64,000 nucleotides of DNA from contig JAAVTG010000538.1 in the NCBI GenBank assembly GCA_011947345.1, positions 682,001-746,000 of the forward strand, in the 5' to 3' direction. This document shows, one piece after another, positions 57,841-64,000 of this stretch (its first letter is position 1; every line of letters begins with the position of its first letter). The position numbers and the translations under genes are program-made. The notes below the pieces were generated by a model. The model ran no database searches and was not told the origin of the DNA. It saw nothing but the letters and a program-made list of their open reading frames with translations. Origin of the DNA: Phytophthora quininea (lineage: Eukaryota; Oomycota; Peronosporomycetes; Peronosporales; Peronosporaceae).

Positions 57841-59747
57841 ATGCCGGAGAACGGCAATGGGCGCAAGGGCACACCGCTGCCTATATACGTCGGAGGAGCC
57901 AGCGGCCGCCACGCGCCGCGCAAGAAGCCCTTCGTGAAGCGCGGCAGCCGCAGTAAGAGCGGTGACGAGAGCAGTCCCAAGAAGAAGGGCGTGCTGCTGA
58001 CCGAGCGCCGCACGTGGAACCTGCTCTGGGCGCTGTTTATCGTGGCCTTTGTGATCTGCATGGTGTGTCTCGTGACGCTGGGCAGGATGGTGCAGGACGG
58101 GACCATCTCCAACAACGAAGTGGCCGGGGAGACGGCACCACCAGAGGCCTCTTTGCAGTGTGGAAGGAGAACCAAATGCTGGCCAAACTGAAGCGCCTGT
58201 CGCACATGTTTTCGTCCGTGGACGAGACCAAGGTCAAGAGTCAAACGACGAAGCGAGAGCTGAGCAATTTGGGCGACTACGAGTGTGTGGGCTGGAGACA
58301 GACGACGAACTGCACGCCATCCGGGGAAAGAGAGTTCGAGAACGACCACAATTGCAGCGAGTTGATTTCGAATGGTGTGTCGGGCTTCTGTGAGGTGCGG
58401 AACACGCGCACGGGAGAAGTGAGTCGCGTGCTGGAGATGCACTGCGACTCGCTACGGCCAGGAGTGCAGTTTAAGTGCGATATGTTCCAGAGCTTGCTGA
58501 GTTATAGCATCTTGTCGACGGACTATGAACACGACGCGAACTTCTCGTACGCGCGCAACCAAGACGCGTTCCGGAAGAGGAACAGGGTGGTCGATACACC
58601 GGTGCCTTTGCGCGAAGATGGGTTCAAAAACGAAAGCGTCGGTCAACTGGAACTCTCATTTGACCGAGGCATTGTGTTTGTCATTTACGAAAAGTTGCTG
58701 CTCGGTGCGTACGTGAGTGTGCGCTCGTTGCGAGCCATGGGCTGCACACTGCCCATCGAGATGTGGTACAAAACGACGGAGACGAATGTGGAGCACCCGC
58801 TGCTGCGGCTGATGGTGGAGGAGTTTGGCGTGTATTTGCGCGTCATCGAGGACCCACTGGCCACTCACTTTTATACAAAACTGTATGCGATCTTCTACAG
58901 TGCCTTCGATAACGTGCTGCTGCTGGATGCCGACAACTTTGCCGTGCGCGACCCCAACTATTTATTTGACACGACCGAGTTCGTGGAGACGGGGGCCATC
59001 TTCTGGCCGGACTTTTGGAAGCCCGGCAACACCATCTTCAATATCCACAAGAACAGCTACGTCTGGGACTTTTTCGGTCTTGACTACGTCGATATGTTTG
59101 AGCAGGAGAGCGGTCAGGTAATGATCAACCGGCGGATGCACTACAAGGCGCTGAATGTGCTGATGTACTACGGCTTCTCGTTGCCCAGAGCACATGAGGA
59201 GTTGCGGCTCGTGTGGGGCGATAAAGATCTGTTCCGGTTCGCGTGGCTCAAGTCAAAGAGCTCGTTCTACATGACGCCGCGGCCTCCGGGCTCTGCCGGC
59301 ACCAAACACCCAGACTACGACCTCTTCTGCGGCGTGACCATGGTGCAGCACGACCCGAGCGGCCGCGTGATCTTCCTGCATCGCAACACGGAGAAGCTCA
59401 CGTACTCGAACAATAGAATCTTGTGGACGCACATCCAACAGTACAAGCGGACGTCCGAGATCGCCGACTACTATGTGCGCGGCGCCAACGGCGGTAAGGT
59501 GTTCCCGCAGTTTAAGCGGTGCTTCGGTAAGGATGTACACTACGAGAAACTCTTTACACTGAAGCCCATGGGCGCGTTCCCGTTCGAGAACCTCGAGGAC
59601 GACCTGCTCCGGTTCGCTGAGGCCGGCGCAGAGGTGCTGAAGCTGGCCGGCTACGAAGAGAAGGACAGCGAAGAGAACAACGAGCAGAACCAGCAAGCAG
59701 AGAACAAACCACAGGAGGGGAAGGGCCAAGAGGAAAACCTCAAGTGA
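57841..59747 (+). CDS. MNN-type alpha-mannosyltransferase-like protein, copy 1
   Basis: Type II Golgi-type protein of about 635 residues. It has a basic cytosolic start (KKPFVKRGSRSKSG), one membrane helix (LLWALFIVAFVICMVCLVTL), a stem with six spaced cysteines (YECVGW, NCTP, HNCSE, GFCEV, MHCDS, FKCDM), then the catalytic domain with GIVFVIYEKLLLGAYVSVRS, a DxD motif in LLLDADNFAVRDP, FWPDFWKPGNTIFNI, FEQESGQVMI and FCGVTMVQHDP. This resembles Mannosyl_trans3 (yeast MNN1/MNN2 group); donor and linkage cannot be read. It ends in a Gln/Glu-rich tail. The frame breaks at the G-run 58126-58129; one added G restores continuity into GTTRGLFAVWKENQ. First of three tandem copies. Confidence 0.85.
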
Positions 59748-60828
59748 CACTCGCAGCAGCCATAGATTTACCGCCAAAGTAGGATATGTAGTGCGTAGCA
59801 CAGCGTCGGTGCGTGTGTCCGAGACAAATAGCAGCAGTATGCTTTATTAGGGACGAGATGCAACGCCACGAGGACAGTGCGGAGCCCGTCAGTTCCAAAC
59901 TCAAGTCGTGATGTCGGCGGTGGATTGGAAACTGAAGCAGGGCCACAACTGTGGCGATAGTGGTGTGCTGTCAAGCCAGAGGACAATGCACTCGTCAAGT
60001 CGTGTGGCGACAGTACTACATAATTCGTGTGGGGTTGTCGGCCATTACGGCTGGATACTTTATCTCTGGCGTGATCCCGACACTACGCAGGACGCGTGAA
60101 CCAAGAAAGCTGTCAACACCAACCAACCAAACCAGGTAGAATCGGCAGGACAGAGCATCGAAATTCTTGCTGGTGGATTTGCAAATGAACAACCTATCCA
60201 AAGCTTTTCGGCTGGAATACTTTTGGGATGCAAACGGCAGCCGTAGTTTGGCCAGAGTCAAACTGTTGGTGCGACCTGCCGAAAGTCTCCGAGCTGCGGC
60301 AGCGTTGAGACCTCGGACAGCTTTGACCATTAGGGATGTGAACGCTGAGTGACGACCACCGCTATCATGGGGTCGTCTGGCATCCGCTGGATTTGCAGGT
60401 CCGACGCTGGGGCTCAAGCTCGGAGCAATCGAGCGAGCGCCGCCACGCTCTGCAGATGGAGAGTTTGTGGAGCCCGGTCGCACGGCTGGCGACGCACATG
60501 CGCGCGCTTCAGCTCGCCCAGCTGGGGCGCTCGGTTCGTGGGCCTCCATCGACCAGCTCAGTGCTGACTCCGACGAGCGCTGCAGGATGTGAGTTGTTTT
60601 GACAGGCGCTCCCACTTTTTCCGGTCCAAGCAGCCGTGGAGTATACTGAAACCAAGTACAACAAGTGATAAAGGGTAGGGAAGCCGAAAAACTGAAGCAG
60701 AATGGGAGCCAGCTGTCAAACGTGAAACCACCCACGCCCATAACGGCACAGACAGGGCCGTTGAGGATTTTCCACTTGCGAGCCTTGCGACGTCGACTCA
60801 CTCGTCGTTTCGTGCTGCAGGGCACAAG
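59748..60828. other. Spacer inside the mannosyltransferase array
   Basis: About 1.1 kb. A short ORF at 59951-60139 (ending with a hydrophobic stretch YIIRVGLSAITAGYFISGVI and a basic tail) and one near 60454-60600 are possible small exons, but neither has a start, splice or family support I trust. The long minus-strand ORF overlapping copy 2 is a shadow. Confidence 0.35.
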
Positions 60829-62631
60829 ATGAAAGCAGCAGCGGATCCACTGCCTGCGTCCGCGCGGACGGCGTCCACGCCTCCCGCAGACGCCAAGCCG
60901 GGCCACAACAAAATGTTCGCCTTCTTCTTCCTGATCGTCATGAGCTGCGCGCTGGGGCTCATTTGCGTGGCGTCGCTCATCCAGCAGCGCGACCTGCAGC
61001 TGCAGCGTCTGGCGGTGCGCAGTCTGCACGGCGCCAGCGACGGCGGCGGCGGGCTGCGCGGTCAGATGACGGAGCTCATGCAGCAGCCAGCGGACGAGGC
61101 GGCGGACGCAGCGGACGGCCGTACACTGCCAGTGTCCGTGCGGTGGCAGCAGCTCGGAGACGACCTGAACGCCTACGAATGCGTCGGGTGGAAGGCCCAG
61201 AAGGACTGCAAGCCCGACGGAGGCTCCGACCCGCAGAACGACCGACTGTGCAACGCCACTGTGCACAACGGAGAGAGCGGCTACTGCGAGATTAAACACA
61301 AGCAGAGCGGCGCGGTCCACAAGGTCATGAAGATGCACTGCGACTCGCTGCGCCCCGACGTGACGTTTCGGTGCGACGAGTTCGTGATGCTGCTGAAGTA
61401 CGGCCACCAAGCCACCGAGTACACGCACGACAAGCAATTCACGCTGGAGACAGGAAGACAGCAGCTCGTGGACGACCAGGTGCGAGCTTCGGCCAAAATT
61501 TTGGTCAAAAAGAGCGACATGGAAGACATGTACGACCAGATCCGACGCGGAGTCGATATGAAGAAAGACCAACCTACAGAGCTTGTGCCAGTCGAGGGAC
61601 AGAAGCCAGTGGACCCGCCGGCGTCATATCGACGTGGAGTGGTGTTTGTGGTCTACGATCGAATGCTGCAGAGCGTGTTCGCGTCGGTGAAGTCGCTGAG
61701 GAATTTAGGGTGCAATCTGCCGGTAGAGTTGTGGTACATGCGATCGGAGACAGATCCGTCGCATCCGATCCTGAAGGAGCTGACGACCAAGTACGGAGCG
61801 TTCATGAGAGAGATTCGAGATGCGAGAGCCACAAAGTTCTACACCAAGACGTACGCGGTATTTTACAGCGCATTCGACCAAGTGCTGCTTCTAGATGCAG
61901 ACAACTTTGCAGTCAAAGACCCGACGTATCTGTTCGACACGCCCGAGTTCAAAGACAAAGGCGCGATCTTCTGGCCGGACTTCTGGCGACCAAAGAAGAC
62001 GATCTTCAACATCCAGCCCACGAGTTTCGTCTGGGAAGTGTTCGACTTGGACCCCGTAGATATGTTCGAGCAGGAGTCGGGCCAAGTGCTGATCGACCGA
62101 AGCGTCCACCAGAAGGCGTTGAACGTGCTCATGTACTACGCCTTCCATCCAGGTATCTTTGAGCGGCTACGTCTTGCATGGGGCGACAAGGACTTGTTCC
62201 GCTTCGCGTGGCTGAAGACGGGGAGCTCTTTCCACATGATTGAGACGCCGCCGGGATCTGCGGGCTTGAAACTCCCCGACCAAAACATTTTCTGCGGTGT
62301 GACCATGGTCCAGCACGACCCAAAACACGAGATTCTGTTCCTGCACCGCAACCAGGAGAAGTTGTCGAGCGAGAACCGAGAGAAGGTCTGGGCACATATT
62401 CAAGACTTTCGCATGGACGACGTGGCCCTGGACGAGTACGACGTTCGTGGCGCCAACGGCGGCCGCTACTTCCCGCAGTTTAAGCGGTGCTACGGCAAGG
62501 ATATTTATTACGAAAAGGCATTCACAGTGCGCGCCATCGAGGAGCTGCCGTTCGCAGATCTCGAGCAGCAACTGCTAGACTATGTACAGGAAGCCGCACG
62601 AATTGACGGCACGTTGGCACCGCTGACGTAA
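60829..62631 (+). CDS. MNN-type alpha-mannosyltransferase-like protein, copy 2
   Basis: Intact, intronless, 600 residues. Membrane helix MFAFFFLIVMSCALGLICVA follows a short cytosolic end. The six-cysteine stem domain is present (YECVGW, KDCKP, RLCNA, GYCEI, MHCDS, FRCDE), as is the glycosyltransferase core: GVVFVVYDRMLQSVFASVKS, LLLDADNFAVKDP, FWPDFWRPKKTIFNI, FEQESGQVLI, LAWGDKDLFRFAWLK and FCGVTMVQHDP. Being unbroken, it is the reference for the other copies. Role: extension of secretory-pathway glycans (family-level inference). Confidence 0.88.
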   Translation: MKAAADPLPASARTASTPPADAKPGHNKMFAFFFLIVMSCALGLICVASLIQQRDLQLQRLAVRSLHGASDGGGGLRGQMTELMQQPADEAADAADGRTLPVSVRWQQLGDDLNAYECVGWKAQKDCKPDGGSDPQNDRLCNATVHNGESGYCEIKHKQSGAVHKVMKMHCDSLRPDVTFRCDEFVMLLKYGHQATEYTHDKQFTLETGRQQLVDDQVRASAKILVKKSDMEDMYDQIRRGVDMKKDQPTELVPVEGQKPVDPPASYRRGVVFVVYDRMLQSVFASVKSLRNLGCNLPVELWYMRSETDPSHPILKELTTKYGAFMREIRDARATKFYTKTYAVFYSAFDQVLLLDADNFAVKDPTYLFDTPEFKDKGAIFWPDFWRPKKTIFNIQPTSFVWEVFDLDPVDMFEQESGQVLIDRSVHQKALNVLMYYAFHPGIFERLRLAWGDKDLFRFAWLKTGSSFHMIETPPGSAGLKLPDQNIFCGVTMVQHDPKHEILFLHRNQEKLSSENREKVWAHIQDFRMDDVALDEYDVRGANGGRYFPQFKRCYGKDIYYEKAFTVRAIEELPFADLEQQLLDYVQEAARIDGTLAPLT

Positions 62632-62920
62632 CAGAGCATTAGGACACTTAAGCCAGCGGAGCTCCATACAATAAGTATCAGTACAGTAAGCGAGGGCATC
62701 AAGCAACGACAGTAAATTCAACGAAAATGAAGGCCCGAATTTCTTCGTACGTCAGTGTGTTGATGCGTATCAACGGCATCAAACGGATCGTTGTCGAGTC
62801 CATTATGGCTCAGGGTTATCTCCAAAACCGCCACGAAATGGTTACAAACCTGGGATGCCTCGGAAACTACTCGAGCCTCAAGGGAGCCACCACATAATCG
62901 AAACAACTCGGTCGAGCACA

Positions 62921-64000
62921 ATGCTCAGAACTCGTGAAGGTCGAGCTCGATACTCGCCAACAGCAGGGTGGATCACAGTACTGCTACTGCTGTCTCTCTC
63001 AGCATCTTGCGGTTGGTACAGTCAACACCTCATCAACTATTCCAGCGAGAATGAGAACGCAGTCCAAACGGTGGCACACGATGTGATCATCCGACGGCAG
63101 CAACTGCTTTCACAACTCACGTCCACCACGGGCGGATCGGGATCAATTGCAGCGTTAAACTCGACCGAGTACACTCTGGACGAGTCTTCTTCGTCTCAAG
63201 TCGGTGTTTCCAATACCATCATCAACCCCATGCAAGACGGACAGGAAGAATTAACTGACGAAAGAGAGACACCCAAGCCGAAGACGCCTAAGCCAAAAGA
63301 CAAGAAAACCAGCAAGCCAAAGTCTTCGAAGAAGGAAGACAAAGCAAAGTCTCCTGCTGAAGCTTCAACAGATAAACCCAAGCAAGCCCAAGACGACGAC
63401 AAGTTGTGGACCCCCATCAAAAGTGTTGCTGAGCTGGACGAGTACGAGTGCAAAGCTTGGAGGCAGACGAAGAAATGCAAGCCTCGCGGTGAGCTGACCC
63501 CGGAGCGAGATGCACCGTGTGATAAAATCATTCAGCCGTCGGACTCGGGCTTCTGCGAGTACCGCCACAAGAAAACAGGAGAGCTCCGACGAATCGTGGC
63601 AGCCAAATGCAAGTCGCGAGCAAGTCAGATGGGCTACTCGTGCGCGAACGCCACGATGTTGGTCCGCTACAACCTCCTCGCTGACAGTTATCAACCGGAA
63701 TATCCACTATCCACCGAAACCCAACGACGTGACTTCCTCCAGGAGAACAGCATTGCAACGGACAAGGATGCGAAATTGAGAGCGAATGGTTTGACGGCGC
63801 CAAAGTCTTTCTCACGTGGAGTTGCGTACGTTGTGTATGAGCAGTTGCTCTTGAGTGCGTACGCAGCCATCCGTGCACTTCGCTCCACCGGTTGCACGCT
63901 TCCTATCGAGCTCTGGTACCGAGAAGAAGAGACCGACACGTCGCACCCGCTTCTACAGGAACTCACGACGAAATACGGAGCCTACCTGCGCGTGATTAAA
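62921..64000 (+). CDS. MNN-type alpha-mannosyltransferase-like protein, copy 3 (partial)
   Basis: An open frame of 360 codons from Met at 62921 (MLRTREGRARY) to the right edge; the 3' half lies outside the window. Membrane helix WITVLLLLSLSASCGWY, then a Lys/Pro/Ser-rich stem insert (TPKPKTPKPKDKK) longer than in the other copies. The six stem cysteines follow (YECKAW, KKCKP, APCDK, GFCEY, AKCKS, YSCAN), then the start of the catalytic domain (GVAYVVYEQLLLSAYAAIRA, GCTLPIELWYREEETDTSHP). The DxD region is beyond the edge. Same strand and order as copies 1 and 2. Confidence 0.85.
   Translation, partial: MLRTREGRARYSPTAGWITVLLLLSLSASCGWYSQHLINYSSENENAVQTVAHDVIIRRQQLLSQLTSTTGGSGSIAALNSTEYTLDESSSSQVGVSNTIINPMQDGQEELTDERETPKPKTPKPKDKKTSKPKSSKKEDKAKSPAEASTDKPKQAQDDDKLWTPIKSVAELDEYECKAWRQTKKCKPRGELTPERDAPCDKIIQPSDSGFCEYRHKKTGELRRIVAAKCKSRASQMGYSCANATMLVRYNLLADSYQPEYPLSTETQRRDFLQENSIATDKDAKLRANGLTAPKSFSRGVAYVVYEQLLLSAYAAIRALRSTGCTLPIELWYREEETDTSHPLLQELTTKYGAYLRVIK

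Noticed and set aside
59908..60139. Small membrane-protein-like ORF in the mannosyltransferase spacer
   Set aside because: The hydrophobic stretch is attractive, but the start and any intron (only about 37 bp would fit) are not credible.
60016..61572. 518-codon minus-strand ORF
   Set aside because: It runs antisense across mannosyltransferase copy 2, whose plus-strand frame has clear domains; composition is that of a shadow ORF.
1..64000. CRISPR arrays, rRNA and tRNA genes
   Set aside because: No regularly spaced short repeats, rRNA text or cloverleaf-like T-loop sequences were seen; the genome is eukaryotic.

Overview
The window looks like a chromosome segment of a filamentous oomycete, most like Phytophthora. 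The reasons are: compact genes with very short introns (about 57-125 bp, GTRNGT-type donors), a Crinkler-type (CRN) N-terminal domain with a readable LxLFLAK motif, a degraded Crypton-type tyrosine recombinase, PLAC8 genes, and oomycete-style initiator sequences shortly upstream of start codons. No rRNA, tRNA or CRISPR array is visible. The species cannot be fixed from the sequence alone.

Layout. 1-7.2 kb (minus strand): a CEP164-like distal-appendage protein with a repeat-expanded coiled coil, running off the left edge, then a TPR + PH-domain protein. 7.2-13.9 kb: gene-poor, with a decayed Crypton-like recombinase. 13.9-15.9 kb: a PLAC8 protein and a short four-exon gene with a diverged CRN-like N-terminal domain. 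16.1-29.5 kb: a housekeeping block of very-long-chain enoyl-CoA reductase (TECR), an L1-family ribosome-biogenesis protein, the glutamate synthase large subunit, and a full-size MDR-type ABC transporter. 29.6-33.3 kb: a second PLAC8 gene, a small acidic protein and a secreted cathepsin-L-like protease. 33.4-40.5 kb: an accessory island with an inverted, internally deleted copy of the ABC gene, a PD-(D/E)xK-like relic, a broken hAT transposase, a broken Crinkler (N-terminal domain + NTPase + nuclease-like region) and a second Crinkler relic on the opposite strand. 40.9-53.5 kb: C2-domain protein, COX6B, queuine tRNA-ribosyltransferase, heat shock factor, CDT2, acetylornithine aminotransferase, and two tandem F-box-like + macro-domain proteins. 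53.9-55.6 kb: an apparently young pogo/Tc1-type transposon with perfect 26-bp terminal inverted repeats and TA target duplication. 56-64 kb: an Old Yellow Enzyme and three tandem MNN-type mannosyltransferase-like genes, the last cut by the right edge.

A pattern cuts across the whole window. At least nine conserved genes are each broken by one or a few missing single bases, nearly always in short homopolymers (A4-A6, G2-G4). Where exon boundaries are clear, adding one base per break brings the exon back into frame. In the ABC gene the inverted partial copy inside the same window carries the extra G that the main gene lacks. Most such breaks are therefore best read as uncorrected long-read assembly errors, not biology. 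The hAT and Crinkler relics also carry in-frame nonsense codons that homopolymer errors do not explain, so they are probably true pseudogenes.

How genes relate: CEP164 fits a flagellated zoospore maker; TECR, glutamate synthase, acetylornithine aminotransferase, COX6B and the L1 protein are core metabolism and ribosome synthesis; the mannosyltransferase array and the secreted protease act in the secretory pathway; CDT2 and the F-box-like/macro pair sit close together and could both act in ubiquitin ligase targeting (inference).
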